The notes: a model not told the origin generated them from the letters alone. Positions 17,260-26,719 are shown, numbered from the stretch's first letter. The stretch: DNA of 64,000 nt from Sphingomonas aurea (GCF_030678875.1 NZ_JAUUDS010000001.1:1054001-1118000), one strand, 5' to 3'. Numbers and translations: made by a program.

Positions 17260-17934
17260 ATGAAGCTCATCATCGGCAACAAGGCGTATTCCTCCTGGTC
17301 GCTGCGCGGCTGGCTGGCATGCAAACAGTCCGGCCTCCCGTTCGAGGAGGTGGTAGTCCCGCTCTACGACGCGGAATGGGACCGCCGGCGCGAAGGCGAC
17401 GAGTTCGCCCCCTCGTCGGGCAAGGTGCCGATCCTGTGGGACGGCGAGGCGGTGGTCTGGGACAGCCTGGCGATCGTCGACTATCTCGCCGACAAGGTTG
17501 GGCGCGACCGCTTCTGGCCGGCGGACGAGGCGGCACGCGCGATGGCGCGGTCGATGGCGGCGGAGATGCACTCCTCGTTTCAGAACTTGCGCCGCAAGCA
17601 TCCGATGAACGTCCGCCAGACCTTTCCGGCGGGCCGCCCCGACGACGACGTGCTCGCCGAGCTGAGCCGCGTCATGGAGCTGTGGGCACAGGCCCGCGCG
17701 CGCTTCGGTGGCGGCGGCGATTTCCTGTTTGGGGAGTTCGGCGCGGCCGACATCATGTTCGCCCCCGTCGTCACCCGCATCATCACCTGGCAGCTGCCGA
17801 TCGCGCGCTTCGCCGCCGGTTACATGCAGGCGGTACTGAGCCATCGTTGGATGCAGGACTGGATCGCCGGCGCGCAGGAAGAGGATTGGGTGATCCAGCA
17901 GTACGAGCAGCCGGCCAAGCCCGCCGGCGCGTGA
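17260..17934 (+). CDS. Glutathione S-transferase family protein
   Basis: A 224-residue cytosolic GST. The N-terminal thioredoxin fold starts KLIIGNKAYSSWSLRGWLA, where the SSWSLR segment supplies the catalytic Ser candidate. GKVPILWDGEAVVWDSLAI carries the cis-Pro and the glutathione gamma-Glu binding W-D-S. The C-terminal helical domain begins near residue 85. The family conjugates glutathione or acts as an isomerase or reductase; the substrate is unknown. Its stop overlaps the GTG of dapE (GTGA), so the two are co-translated, though no metabolic link is evident. Confidence 0.88.
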   Translation: MKLIIGNKAYSSWSLRGWLACKQSGLPFEEVVVPLYDAEWDRRREGDEFAPSSGKVPILWDGEAVVWDSLAIVDYLADKVGRDRFWPADEAARAMARSMAAEMHSSFQNLRRKHPMNVRQTFPAGRPDDDVLAELSRVMELWAQARARFGGGGDFLFGEFGAADIMFAPVVTRIITWQLPIARFAAGYMQAVLSHRWMQDWIAGAQEEDWVIQQYEQPAKPAGA

Positions 17935-19040
17935 TCTCCGCCACCGATCTCGCCGTCGCGCTGATCCGCGCCGACAGCGTCACGCCCGCGCGCGGGGCCG
18001 TGTTCGACGTGCTGGAGGCGGCGCTCGCGCCACTCGGCTTCGTGGTCGATCGCTTCGTCGTTGGCGAGGCGCCGGACGGACCGGTCGAGAACCTGCTCGC
18101 CATCCGTCCCGGCACCGGCCGCCACCTGGCCTTTGCCGGCCATGTCGACGTGGTGCCGGCCGGCGAGGGCTGGACCGGCTCGCCCTGGTCGGGCGACGTG
18201 CGCGGCGGCCTGCTCTACGGCCGCGGCGCGGTGGACATGAAGGGCGCGGTCGCCGCCTTCGTCGCCGCCGCTGCGCGCCGACCCGAGGCGCAGCTGACCC
18301 TGATCGTCACCGGCGACGAGGAAGGGCCGGCGACCTATGGCACGCTCGCCCTGATCGATCGCATGGCCGAACGCGGCATCGCTCCCGATCTCTGCCTGGT
18401 CGGTGAGCCGACATCGGCACGGCTGCTGGGCGACACGATCAAGATCGGCCGGCGCGGGTCGGTCAACATCTGGATCGACGTCGCCGGGCGGCAGGGCCAT
18501 GTCGCCTACCCGCACCTCGCCGACAATCCGGTGCCCCGGCTGGTGGCGCTGCTCGCCGAGGTGGAGGCGATCGTGCTCGATGCCGGCAATCGCTGGTTCC
18601 AGCCGTCGAACATCGAGATCACCGACCTGCATGTCGGCAACCCTGCGACCAACGTCATCCCGGCGCGCGCGCAGGGACGCCTGTCGATCCGTTTCAACGA
18701 CGAGCATCGCGGCGCCGATCTGGTCGCGCGGATTCGCACCCTGGCCGAGGCGCATGGCGCCACCATCACCGCGCGCATCTCCGGCGAGGCGTTCCTGACC
18801 CCACCCGGCCCGCTGTCGGCGATGGTGTCGGCCGCGATCCAGGCGGAGACGGGGCTGACGCCCGAGCTGTCGACGACCGGCGGCACCTCTGACGCGCGCT
18901 TCCTGTCGCAGCTGTGCCCGACGGTGGAGTTCGGGCTGCTCAACGCGACGATGCATCAGGTCGACGAGGCGGTGGCGGTCGCCGACCTCGACGCGCTGAC
19001 CGCGATCTACGCCGATATCATCCGCCGCGCGGGCGCCTGA
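17931..19040 (+). CDS. dapE: Succinyl-diaminopimelate desuccinylase DapE
   Basis: A 369-residue M20-family enzyme that hydrolyses N-succinyl-LL-diaminopimelate to LL-diaminopimelate in lysine and peptidoglycan synthesis. Zinc-site motifs are visible: FAGHVDVVPAGEGW, GRGAVDMKGAVAAF, TGDEEGPATYGT and VGEPTS. The dimerisation domain has GRQGHVAYPHLADNP, and the C-terminal ligand is in LLNATMHQVDE. The start is GTG, overlapping the GST stop. The 3' end overlaps the convergent Smr gene by 23 bp. Confidence 0.94.
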   Translation: MISATDLAVALIRADSVTPARGAVFDVLEAALAPLGFVVDRFVVGEAPDGPVENLLAIRPGTGRHLAFAGHVDVVPAGEGWTGSPWSGDVRGGLLYGRGAVDMKGAVAAFVAAAARRPEAQLTLIVTGDEEGPATYGTLALIDRMAERGIAPDLCLVGEPTSARLLGDTIKIGRRGSVNIWIDVAGRQGHVAYPHLADNPVPRLVALLAEVEAIVLDAGNRWFQPSNIEITDLHVGNPATNVIPARAQGRLSIRFNDEHRGADLVARIRTLAEAHGATITARISGEAFLTPPGPLSAMVSAAIQAETGLTPELSTTGGTSDARFLSQLCPTVEFGLLNATMHQVDEAVAVADLDALTAIYADIIRRAGA

Positions 19041-19578
19041 GCACGATATAGAGCGCGCCGAGCCCGCCATGGCGCGGATGGGCGCCGCGCACCGCCGCGA
19101 TGGCATCGGCGTGGCGTGACGCCGCCAGCCAGTCCGCCACCGCCGCCCGGATCGCGCCGCGCGCGTGCGGGCGCTCGCTTTCCGGTCGCGGCGGCTTGCC
19201 GGTGACCAGCAGCAGCACCCGGTCGCCGCGCCGGATCGCCCGGTCCAGCCCCGCATCGAGCAGCGCGTGCGCCGACGCGAGGGTGTGGCCATGGAGGTCG
19301 ACCGAACTGTCGGGCGACACGATCCCCCGCCCCAGCCGCCGGTCCCATGACCCGTCGAGATTGTTCTGGGGCGCAGGCTTGGCCGCAACGATCGTAACCG
19401 CGGGGCGCGGCGCCGGTTTGGCGACAGGCCGAGCCGCAGCGACGGGCTTTGCCGGCGAACGCTGTGGCGGGGGCGAAGACGTCACCGGTCGCGGCGGCAC
19501 GGCGACCGGACGCAGCGGCCGCACCGTCGCCATCACCCGGCCCCATGCCTGCGATTCGTCAGGGTGAAGGCGTCGCAC
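19018..19578 (-). CDS. Smr/MutS2-domain protein
   Basis: A 186-residue protein with a Pro/Ala-rich, probably disordered first half and a C-terminal Smr domain. The domain shows SVDLHGHTLASAHALLD (the DLHG core), VLLLVTGKPPR and a final HPRHGGLGALYIVLRR. Smr domains bind branched DNA or nick nucleic acid; small stand-alone versions are common in alphaproteobacteria and their role is unsettled. The GTG start overlaps the mltA 3' end by 20 bp, so it is in the Tim44-like/mltA operon. It converges on dapE with a 23-bp overlap. Confidence 0.85.
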   Translation of the reverse strand: MRRLHPDESQAWGRVMATVRPLRPVAVPPRPVTSSPPPQRSPAKPVAAARPVAKPAPRPAVTIVAAKPAPQNNLDGSWDRRLGRGIVSPDSSVDLHGHTLASAHALLDAGLDRAIRRGDRVLLLVTGKPPRPESERPHARGAIRAAVADWLAASRHADAIAAVRGAHPRHGGLGALYIVLRRPRGG

Positions 19579-20875
19579 CGGCCGCTCCGCTCGCGGCAGC
19601 GCTCAACCTCGCCAGCGTGCCGATCGGCAGCAGCAGGAACGCCGATCCCCGCGCCGACATGCCGCCCGCGACCGTCTCGGCCAGCGGCCCTGCTCCCCAG
19701 AAGGTATCGAAGCGATTGGCGCCCTTGATCGCCCCGCCGGTATCCTGTGCCACCCACAGCCCCGTCGCGTCCGCCCGGTCGGCGGACAGGAAGACGGGCG
19801 TGCCGAGCGGCACGAACTTCGGGTCGGCAGCGGCACTGACCTGCCCGGTGACGGCATAGCCCATCGCGCCCTGCGGCGGGCCGTCCAGCTCGCGGAAGAA
19901 CACGAAGCTCTTGTTCTCGCGCATCAGTGCCCGGCCCTCGTCGGGATGGGCGTGGAGCCAGGCGACAATGCCCTGCATCGATGCCTGTCCGGGCGCCAGC
20001 AACCCGCGCTGACGCATCAGGCTGCCGATGCCGGTGTAGCTGCGGCCGTTCTGCGTGTCGTACCCGATGCGCAGGACATTGCCGTCGGGCAGCCGCAGCC
20101 GCCCCGATCCCTGGATCTGGAGAAAGAAGATCTCGACCGGGTCCGCCGCCCAGGCGAGCACCGGCGCGGTGCGGGCGATCGCACCCCCTTCGATCTCGGT
20201 ACGGTCATAATAGGGGACCAGCGCCTTGCCCTGCACCCGGCCGCGCACCGTCTTGCCCTTCAGATCGTCGGAGAATTTGCCGAGATCGACGTCGACCAGA
20301 TCGCTCGGCCGGCCATAGACCGGCACCTCGTAACCGGGCGCGCGGTCGAGCGATCCGCGGATCTCCGGCTCGTAATAGCCGGTCGCGAACGCCTTGCCGT
20401 CGCCGACCTGCACCGCCTCGAACCAGGTCGCGAAGAAGGCACGCGCGTCACCGCCGGCCGCTGCCGCCGCGCAGGCACCCTGCCAGTCGGTGCCGCGGGT
20501 CAGTCCGGAGGTGTCGGTGCGGCGCATCAGCCCGGGGCAGGACCGCGCGAAGGCCGCGCGTGCCGCAACGGCCTGCGCGTCGGTGATCGGCAGGCTGGCG
20601 ACCGGCGGCCCCGCCACGACGCCGGCGGCGGCTGCGTTCGTCACCCCTGCCGGCACCACCACCGGCTGCCCCGCCAGCGGCGCAGCACCGACGATCTGCC
20701 CGGTCGCGCCACGGAGGTTGGCGGCATCCTCGCCGCGCGTCACATGATGGCGTATCGGCCCGGCCGGCGGCGCGGCGCCCTCGCGCGCCACCGGCGGCAT
20801 CCCGCCGCCGACGCAGGCGCTCAGCGCCAGTGCCGCGAGCGGAACGCTCGCGCCGATCCCCCTCCGCCAGAACAC
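19559..20875 (-). CDS. mltA: Membrane-bound lytic murein transglycosylase A
   Basis: A 438-residue lipoprotein. LAALALSACVGGG supplies a lipobox with Cys near residue 20. It is followed by an MltA domain (FATGYYEPEIRGSLD, PVYGRPSDLV, FFLQIQGSGRLRLPDG, IGYDTQNGRSYTGIGS) and a 3D domain (KFVPLGTPVFLSAD, WVAQDTGGAIKGANRFD) holding the catalytic Asp. MltA cleaves peptidoglycan with formation of 1,6-anhydro-muramic acid. It lies 4 bp after the Tim44-like gene, in one operon with it and the Smr gene. Confidence 0.93.
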   Translation of the reverse strand: MFWRRGIGASVPLAALALSACVGGGMPPVAREGAAPPAGPIRHHVTRGEDAANLRGATGQIVGAAPLAGQPVVVPAGVTNAAAAGVVAGPPVASLPITDAQAVAARAAFARSCPGLMRRTDTSGLTRGTDWQGACAAAAAGGDARAFFATWFEAVQVGDGKAFATGYYEPEIRGSLDRAPGYEVPVYGRPSDLVDVDLGKFSDDLKGKTVRGRVQGKALVPYYDRTEIEGGAIARTAPVLAWAADPVEIFFLQIQGSGRLRLPDGNVLRIGYDTQNGRSYTGIGSLMRQRGLLAPGQASMQGIVAWLHAHPDEGRALMRENKSFVFFRELDGPPQGAMGYAVTGQVSAAADPKFVPLGTPVFLSADRADATGLWVAQDTGGAIKGANRFDTFWGAGPLAETVAGGMSARGSAFLLLPIGTLARLSAAASGAAGATPSP

Positions 20876-20879
20876 GGCC

Positions 20880-21554
20880 TCAGGCCTCGTCGGTGTCGGC
20901 GAGCGTCCAGTTGGGGTCGGCGCTCTTCAGCGTCCGGCGGAAGGTCCACACGTCATGCGTATCGACCGCATCGGTCAGCGATCCGGCGATCACCTTGCCC
21001 TCGGCATTGCGGGTGACGGCGGCGATGTCGGCGTCGAAGCGCACCGTGATCCGCGCCTCGCGGCCCGATACCTGCGCGTCGGCGATCACCGCACGCTCGA
21101 TCGTCACCAGCCGGTTGTCGAGCGTCTCGCCTGCCTCGCGGCGCATCGCGATCGCCTCGGCAAAGGCGGCGCGGACGTCCGGGTCGACCAGTTCCGCCAA
21201 CGCGTCCTCGTCGCCACGCCAGAACGCTTCCAGCACCATCCGGTACGCGCTCTTGGCGCCCGACAGGAACTGCGCGACGTCGAAGCCCGGCTCGCCGGCG
21301 ACGACCGCGCGGATGCCCTGCTCGGCCTTTGTCTCGATATTGCGATCGGTCCGCTCGCGCGTCTCGGCCACGGCTTCGACGGTGCGCGCCAGCGGCGTCG
21401 CCCCGGGCCGGTCCTCGGCAGCGCGCGGCAGCGGCTGCTGCTCATGGCCCGTGCGCTTGCCCAGCACGCCGTACAGACGGAGCGCCACAAAGGCAGCGAT
21501 CATCGCGAACACAACTACGTAGAGCACTGGGCCTCCGATCTTCGCCTTCCACAT
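20880..21554 (-). CDS. Tim44/TimA-family membrane-anchored adaptor protein
   Basis: A 224-residue protein with one N-terminal membrane helix (about residues 9-26), a charged linker and a C-terminal Tim44-like domain (FLSGAKSAYRMVLEAFWRGDEDAL ... VRFDADIAAVTRNAEGKVI ... HDVWTFRRTLKSADPNWTLADT). Mitochondrial Tim44 ties Hsp70 to the inner-membrane translocase. The bacterial homologue TimA has been proposed as its ancestor, with an uncertain role. The start is set at MWKAKIGG because the next upstream in-frame Met (21680) would add 42 residues of non-conserved sequence. It is divergent from secB by 155 bp. Confidence 0.85.
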   Translation of the reverse strand: MWKAKIGGPVLYVVVFAMIAAFVALRLYGVLGKRTGHEQQPLPRAAEDRPGATPLARTVEAVAETRERTDRNIETKAEQGIRAVVAGEPGFDVAQFLSGAKSAYRMVLEAFWRGDEDALAELVDPDVRAAFAEAIAMRREAGETLDNRLVTIERAVIADAQVSGREARITVRFDADIAAVTRNAEGKVIAGSLTDAVDTHDVWTFRRTLKSADPNWTLADTDEA

Positions 21555-21709
21555 AGGCGCATGCCAGCCGCTATTCAAACCCGGCCCGTTGAAACTCGCC
21601 CCGTTGAATCCATGGCGAGCCGCTGCTAGTCGCGCCCGATCGGACGAAACGCGCGGATGACCCGCTTCGCTCCCCTCCATCTGCCCCCTCCACTTGAAGG
21701 AAGACCGAC

Positions 21710-22210
21710 ATGGACGATCTCGACAACGGCGCGTCGGCGCAGCCCATCGCGAACGGTGCCGACACCGCGCCTGCCGCCGGCCTGATCTCGCAATACATCA
21801 AGGATCTGAGCTTCGAGAACCCGAACGCCCCGGCGATCTTCCAGGCACAGGCGCAGCCGGCGATCGACGTGCAGTTCAACATCGGCGCCAGCCAGGTCGC
21901 CGACGACGTGCACGAGGTGGTGCTGAAGATCGACGTGCGCGCCGACATCGACGGCCAGGTCGCCTTCATCGTCGACCTGTCGTTCGCCGGCCTGTTCGGC
22001 TTCCGCAACGTGCCCGCCGACCAGATCCAGCCGTTCATGCTGGGCGAGGCGCCGCGCCTGCTGTTCCCCTTCGCCCGCCGCGTGCTGGCCGATGCGGTGC
22101 GTGACGGCGGCTTCCCGCCGCTGCTCCTCGAGCCAATCGATTTCGGCCAGCTCTACCTGCAGCAGGCCGCCGGTCAGCAGCCGACGACCACGGAAACCGG
22201 CCACGCCTGA
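21710..22210 (+). CDS. secB: Protein-export chaperone SecB
   Basis: A 166-residue SecB. After an Ala-rich N-terminus the conserved core follows: ISQYIKDLSFENPNAP, VQFNIGASQV, VVLKIDVRAD, VDLSFAGLFGF and the PRLLFPFARRVLAD / GGFPPLLLEPIDFGQLY block. SecB is a tetrameric cytosolic chaperone that keeps preproteins unfolded and hands them to SecA. It sits opposite the Tim44-like gene, so two translocation-related genes share one upstream region. Confidence 0.95.
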   Translation: MDDLDNGASAQPIANGADTAPAAGLISQYIKDLSFENPNAPAIFQAQAQPAIDVQFNIGASQVADDVHEVVLKIDVRADIDGQVAFIVDLSFAGLFGFRNVPADQIQPFMLGEAPRLLFPFARRVLADAVRDGGFPPLLLEPIDFGQLYLQQAAGQQPTTTETGHA

Positions 22211-22237
22211 TCCGGACCGGCGGGCGGAGCGGCGCGC

Positions 22238-23806
22238 ATGAATCTCGGCAGGGCGCTCGGCTCGGTCGGCGGGCTGACGCTCGCCAGCCGGGTGCTGGGG
22301 CTGGTGCGCGACTCGCTGTTCGCCCGCTTCGTCGGCGCAGGGTTCGCGTCGGACGCCTTCCTGATCGCGTTCCGCTTGCCCAACATGTTCCGCGCCCTCT
22401 TCGCGGAGGGCGCCTTCTCCGCCGCCTTCATCCCGATGTTCAACCGCAAGGTGGCAGAGGGTGAGAAGGAGCCGGACGGCAACGGCCTGCGCCACGGCCT
22501 GGTCTTTGCCGAGGATGCGCTGTCGGTCCTGCTGCCGATCCTGATCCTGATGACCGCGATCGTCGAGGTCTTCGCCTGGCCGGTCACCTGGGCACTGACC
22601 TTCGGCTTCAAGGACGTGGCACCGGCGCAGTTCGCCTATGTCGTCGAGCTGTGCCGGCTGACCTTTCCCTACCTGCTGCTCATCAGCCTGGTGTCGCTGC
22701 TCGGCGGCATCCTCAATTCGCTGCACCGGTTCTGGGTCAATGCGGCGGCGCCGATCCTCCTCAACCTGACGCTGATCGCGGCGCTGCTGTTTGTCCATGA
22801 CGCGAACCCGCTGCTGACCGCCCGCAACCAGGCGATCGCGGTGACGGTGTCGGGCGCGTTCCAGCTGTTCTGGCTGTGGTGGGCATGCCGGCGTGCCGGC
22901 GTGACCCTGCGGCTGAAGCTGCCGCGGCTCGGCCCCGACGTGAAGCGGCTGATGGCGCTGATCTGGCCGGCGGCGGCGGGGGCCGGCGCGGTGCAGATCA
23001 ACCTCGTCGTCTCGACCGCGCTCGCCGCCAAGTTCCTGCCGCACGGGTCGGTCAGTTACATCTATTATGCCGACCGGCTGAACCAGCTGCCGCTCGGGCT
23101 GATCGGCATCGGGCTCGGCACCGTGCTGCTGCCAACCGTCTCGCGCCTGCTCGGCCGCGGTGAGGAATCAGCGGCGATGGAGACGCAGAACCGCGGCATG
23201 GAGCTGGCGCTGTTCCTGACGCTTCCCGCCACCGTCGCGCTGATCGTCTGCGGCGGGCCGATCGCGGCGGCGCTGTTCCAGCATGGCCGGTTCGACGCCA
23301 CCGACACGCTCTACACCGCGCAGGCGCTGGCCGCCTTCTCGATCGGCCTGCCCAGCTACATCCTCGTGAAGGTGCTGACGCCGGGCTATTATGCCCGGTC
23401 AGACACGCGCACCCCGGTGCGCTACGCCACCATATCGATGGCGGTGAACCTGGTCCTGAACCTCGCCTTTATCTGGCCGCTCGGCCATATGGGGCCGCCG
23501 CTCGCCACCGCGATCGCCAGCACCGTCAACGTCGTATTCCTCTATCGCACCCTCGCCCGCCGGGGCCATTTCACCGCCGACGCGCAGCTGCGCCGTCGCG
23601 CACCGCGCATGCTGCTCGCGGCGCTGGCGATGGGCGTGGCGATGTACGCATTGGGTGACCTGTTCCGCCCCTATGTCACGGGCACCAGCCTGATGCGCTG
23701 GACGGCGATGCTGGTGCTGGTCGCCACCGGCGCTGCCGTCTATGCGGCATCAGTCTTCGCGACCGGGGCGCTGCGCCCGCGCGACCTGAAATCCTTCCTG
23801 CGTTGA
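22238..23806 (+). CDS. murJ: Lipid II flippase MurJ
   Basis: A 522-residue polytopic membrane protein with about 14 predicted helices. It has the MurJ hallmarks SRVLGLVRDSLFARFVGAG, FRLPNMFRALFAEGAFSAAF, PAAAGAGAVQINLVV and the Arg-rich MATE-like inner face. MurJ flips lipid II across the inner membrane for peptidoglycan assembly. It lies 27 bp after secB and is followed 11 bp later by the trpS ATG, so it is likely one transcript. Confidence 0.95.
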   Translation: MNLGRALGSVGGLTLASRVLGLVRDSLFARFVGAGFASDAFLIAFRLPNMFRALFAEGAFSAAFIPMFNRKVAEGEKEPDGNGLRHGLVFAEDALSVLLPILILMTAIVEVFAWPVTWALTFGFKDVAPAQFAYVVELCRLTFPYLLLISLVSLLGGILNSLHRFWVNAAAPILLNLTLIAALLFVHDANPLLTARNQAIAVTVSGAFQLFWLWWACRRAGVTLRLKLPRLGPDVKRLMALIWPAAAGAGAVQINLVVSTALAAKFLPHGSVSYIYYADRLNQLPLGLIGIGLGTVLLPTVSRLLGRGEESAAMETQNRGMELALFLTLPATVALIVCGGPIAAALFQHGRFDATDTLYTAQALAAFSIGLPSYILVKVLTPGYYARSDTRTPVRYATISMAVNLVLNLAFIWPLGHMGPPLATAIASTVNVVFLYRTLARRGHFTADAQLRRRAPRMLLAALAMGVAMYALGDLFRPYVTGTSLMRWTAMLVLVATGAAVYAASVFATGALRPRDLKSFLR

Positions 23807-23817
23807 AAAGGGTCGCC

Positions 23818-24810
23818 ATGCGCGTCGTCTCCGGCATCCAGCCCACCGGCAATCTCCACCTCGGCAATTATCTGGGGGCGATCCGCCAGTGGGTCGCGAT
23901 GCAGGATCAGGCGGAGTCGCTGTTCTTCCTCGCCGATCTCCACGCGCTCAGCCAGCCGGTAGTGCCGGCGCAGCTGGCGCAGAACACCGTCGAGATGGCG
24001 GCGACGCTGCTCGCCTGCGGCATCGATCCGAGCCGCGCGATCCTGTTCAACCAGGCCCGCGTGCCCGCGCACAGCGAGCTGCAATGGATCCTCGGCGGCA
24101 CCGCGCGGATGGGCTGGCTGAACCGCATGACCCAGTGGAAGGACAAGTCGGGCAAGGACGGCGCCAGCCAGAGCACCGGCCTGTTCAACTACCCCGTCCT
24201 CCAGGCGGCCGACGTGCTGCTCTATCAGGCGACCCACGTCCCCGTCGGCGACGACCAGAAACAGCATCTGGAGCTGGCGCGCGACATCGCCACCAAGTTC
24301 AACCTGGACTTCGACACCGAGCTGTTCGTCCTGCCCGAGCCGTTCATCTCGCCCTCCGCCCCGCGGATCATGTCCCTGCGCGACGGCACCGCCAAGATGT
24401 CGAAGTCGGACCCGTCGGACGCCTCGCGCATCAACCTGATCGATTCGGACGAGGCGATCGCCCAGAAATTCCGCAAGGCGCGCACCGATGCCGAACCGCT
24501 GCCGGCCACCATGGCCGAGCTGGCGGACCGGGCGGAGGCGCGCAATCTGGTGACGATCTACGCCGCGCTGGAGGGGGTCGGGACCGACACCGTACTGGCA
24601 CGCTTCGCGGGCCAGGGCTTCGGGGCGTTCAAGCCGGCGCTCGCCGACCTCGCCATCGCCGTGCTCGGCCCGATCCGCGAGCGGCTGACCCGGCTGCTGG
24701 ACGACCGCGCCGCCGTCGCTGCGGCGCTCGAACAGGGTGCGGAGCGGGCCCGCGCACTGGCCGCACCGACGCTGAAGGCCGCGCAGCAGGCGGTCGGCCT
24801 GCAAGTCTGA
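23818..24810 (+). CDS. trpS: Tryptophan--tRNA ligase
   Basis: A 330-residue class I aminoacyl-tRNA synthetase. The HIGH-type motif is TGNLHLGNYLGA and the KMSKS loop is AKMSKSDPSD. VGDDQKQHLELARDIA is typical of bacterial TrpS. The start is set at ATG 23818, with AAAAGG six bases upstream. An in-frame TTG at 23803, overlapping the murJ stop, would add five residues and has no better ribosome site. Length matches the family. Confidence 0.94.
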   Translation: MRVVSGIQPTGNLHLGNYLGAIRQWVAMQDQAESLFFLADLHALSQPVVPAQLAQNTVEMAATLLACGIDPSRAILFNQARVPAHSELQWILGGTARMGWLNRMTQWKDKSGKDGASQSTGLFNYPVLQAADVLLYQATHVPVGDDQKQHLELARDIATKFNLDFDTELFVLPEPFISPSAPRIMSLRDGTAKMSKSDPSDASRINLIDSDEAIAQKFRKARTDAEPLPATMAELADRAEARNLVTIYAALEGVGTDTVLARFAGQGFGAFKPALADLAIAVLGPIRERLTRLLDDRAAVAAALEQGAERARALAAPTLKAAQQAVGLQV

Positions 24811-24822
24811 GAGCTTGTTCCA

Positions 24823-24859
24823 AAACTCGCGGAAAAGCGAGTTTCGAGGCGGTGCCTCG
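24823..24859 (+). terminator. Tandem hairpins after trpS
   Basis: Two hairpins lie directly 3' of trpS: AAACTCGC/GCGAGTTT with a GGAAAA loop (24823-24844), and CGAGGC/GCCTCG with a GGT loop (24845-24859), followed by GTTTTC. They sit between the convergent trpS and dnaA genes and could end transcription from either side. There is no long T-run, so efficiency is uncertain. Confidence 0.5.
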
Positions 24860-24927
24860 GCACGTTTTCAAACAGCCTCTGACGATCCCGTCGAGAAGCG
24901 CCGCCCACAGCCAGCGGGCGGCGCGGA

Positions 24928-26355
24928 TCACGCGCCCAGTTCCCGCATCAGCACGCGCACCGCGGCATCGACCTCCCGGTCGGTATCGCGCAGCTCCTCG
25001 ATCCGCTTGACCGCGTGGATCACGGTCGAATGATCGCGCCCGCCGAACTTGCGCCCGATCTCGGGCAGCGAGCGGGTCGTCATCCGCTTGGCGAGATACA
25101 TCGCGATCTGGCGCGGCCGGGCGACCGCACGGGCACGGCGCGCGGAGACGAGGTCGAGCGGCTTCAGCTCGAAATGGGTGGATACCAGCTTCTGGATCTC
25201 GTCGATCGTCACCCGCCGCTCGGCGCCGCGCAGCGCCTCACCCAGCGTCTGAACCGCGAATTCCAGGTCGATCCGCTCGCCGGTCAGCTGCGCATAGGCG
25301 ACGACGCGGTTCAGCGCACCTTCCAGTTCGCGGACGCTGGTGTGGATGCGCTGGGCGATCAGGTCGATGACCTCGTCCGGCATCTCCGCCCCCGGCAGGT
25401 CGGCGAGTCGCCGTTCCAGCACCGCGCGGCGCAGCGCCAGTTCGGGCGGCTTGATGTCGGCGACCAGCCCCGCGCCCAGCCGGCTGATGATCCGCGGCTC
25501 GACCCCGTCCAGTCCCTGCGGCGAGCGGTCGGCAGCGATCACCAGCCGCTTGCCGGTGCCGACCAGCTCGTTGATGGTGTGGAAGAATTCTTCCTGCGTC
25601 GCGTCCTTGCCGGCGATGAACTGCAGGTCGTCGATCAGCAGCAGGTCGGCCGAGCGCAGCCGCTGCTTGAACGCGAACGTGTCGCGCGCGCGCATCGCGG
25701 CGACGAACTCGTACATGAAGCGCTCGGCCGACATGCACAGCACCACCGCATCGGGGTGTTGCGCCAGAAAGGCGTGGCCGATCGCGTGCATCAGGTGGGT
25801 CTTGCCCTGCCCCGTGCCGGAATGGAGGAACAGCGGCGAGAAGCGAGGGCTTCCCGGCTCGGCCAGGATCCGCGCGGCGTTGAAGGCGACGCGGTTCGAC
25901 TGGTCGACAACGAATCGTTCGAAGGTCAGGCGCGGGTCGAGCAGCGGCCGCTCCACCGGCTCGCCGGAGGGGGCCGGCTGCGCCGCGACGGGGACGGGGA
26001 CGGGAACGGACACGGGCGCGGCGGCGACCGGCGCGGCCTCCGGCACCGCCTCGATCATCAGCGCCAGCGGTTGCGGCCCCGGAATGCGCGTCTCGACGAC
26101 GACGCTGCGCACCTCGGGCAGCAGCTGGCGGAATTCCAGCTGGAGCCGCTCGGCATAGTGGCTGCGGACCCAGTTGGTCATGAATGCCGATGGCAGCGCC
26201 AGGCGCACCGTATCGGCCTCGTCGCCCTCGATCAGCTGGATGGGCTTGAGCCACTGGTCGAACAGCCGCGCACCGGCCGATTCCCGCAGCGAGGAACGCA
26301 CGCGCGCCCAGGCCTTGGCCTGCTCGCTCGCCATTCCCTGCTGCCAATGGCTCAC
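24928..26355 (-). CDS. dnaA: Chromosomal replication initiator protein DnaA
   Basis: A 475-residue DnaA with all four domains. The N-terminal helical domain is WARVRSSLRESAGARLFDQWL. A Val/Pro-rich linker (about 110-150) follows. The AAA+ domain starts LTFERFVVDQSNRVAF, with Walker A GTGQGKTHL and Walker B LLLIDDLQFIAG. The DNA-binding domain has ARPRQIAMYLAKRM and GGRDHSTVIHAVKRI. It opens oriC at 9-bp DnaA boxes. The start is GTG 26355, preceded by GGAGGAG seven bases upstream; ATG 26334 has no such site. Its neighbour is rpsT, as in many alphaproteobacteria, not dnaN. Confidence 0.95.
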   Translation of the reverse strand: MSHWQQGMASEQAKAWARVRSSLRESAGARLFDQWLKPIQLIEGDEADTVRLALPSAFMTNWVRSHYAERLQLEFRQLLPEVRSVVVETRIPGPQPLALMIEAVPEAAPVAAAPVSVPVPVPVAAQPAPSGEPVERPLLDPRLTFERFVVDQSNRVAFNAARILAEPGSPRFSPLFLHSGTGQGKTHLMHAIGHAFLAQHPDAVVLCMSAERFMYEFVAAMRARDTFAFKQRLRSADLLLIDDLQFIAGKDATQEEFFHTINELVGTGKRLVIAADRSPQGLDGVEPRIISRLGAGLVADIKPPELALRRAVLERRLADLPGAEMPDEVIDLIAQRIHTSVRELEGALNRVVAYAQLTGERIDLEFAVQTLGEALRGAERRVTIDEIQKLVSTHFELKPLDLVSARRARAVARPRQIAMYLAKRMTTRSLPEIGRKFGGRDHSTVIHAVKRIEELRDTDREVDAAVRVLMRELGA

Positions 26356-26719
26356 GCGCGCACTCCTCCGCCGGCGGAAGCATCGTGCCTCCGCCGCCCA
26401 AAATTCCCACAGGCAAAAAGCCCCCGTTGGCCATCCGACTGGATGCCCGGCCCTTGCTCGACTGCTGTCATGTCGCCCGGTGGTCACCGATGGCGTGGCG
26501 GCATTTATGAAGCCCGGCGCGGCACGATCAAGCCCGTCTCCGGCCACAAAAATGAAATAAACCGGATTGACACGCCTTCCGCCGCAGAAATGCGTCAAAC
26601 TTTCTTATAAGCATCTGATATTGCTGAATTTAACCGAGAATTTGCGAAGGCGGCAGAACCGGAATCCCAGCGATTCAGCCATTTCTGCCAGTGGCGTTTC
26701 GGTTCCGTTCGCACGCACG
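26356..26719. promoter_or_regulatory. dnaA upstream region
   Basis: A gene-free gap between dnaA and the rpsT terminator. The part from about 26545 to 26660 is clearly AT-richer than the surroundings and includes TTGACA (26567-26572, plus strand) and a TTATAAG stretch near 26606. It probably holds the dnaA promoter. I searched by eye for the DnaA box pattern TTWTNCACA on both strands and found none, so I do not call an origin here. Confidence 0.4.

Noticed and set aside
23803..23817. TTG start for trpS overlapping the murJ stop
   Set aside because: ATG 23818 has an AAAAGG site at proper spacing and begins at the conserved N-terminus.
24823..24859. Hairpins after trpS as a CRISPR-like or mobile repeat
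   Set aside because: Only one copy in the window; a terminator role between convergent genes explains it.
26356..26719. Possible oriC upstream of dnaA
   Set aside because: AT-rich, but no DnaA-box-like sequence was found on either strand by eye.
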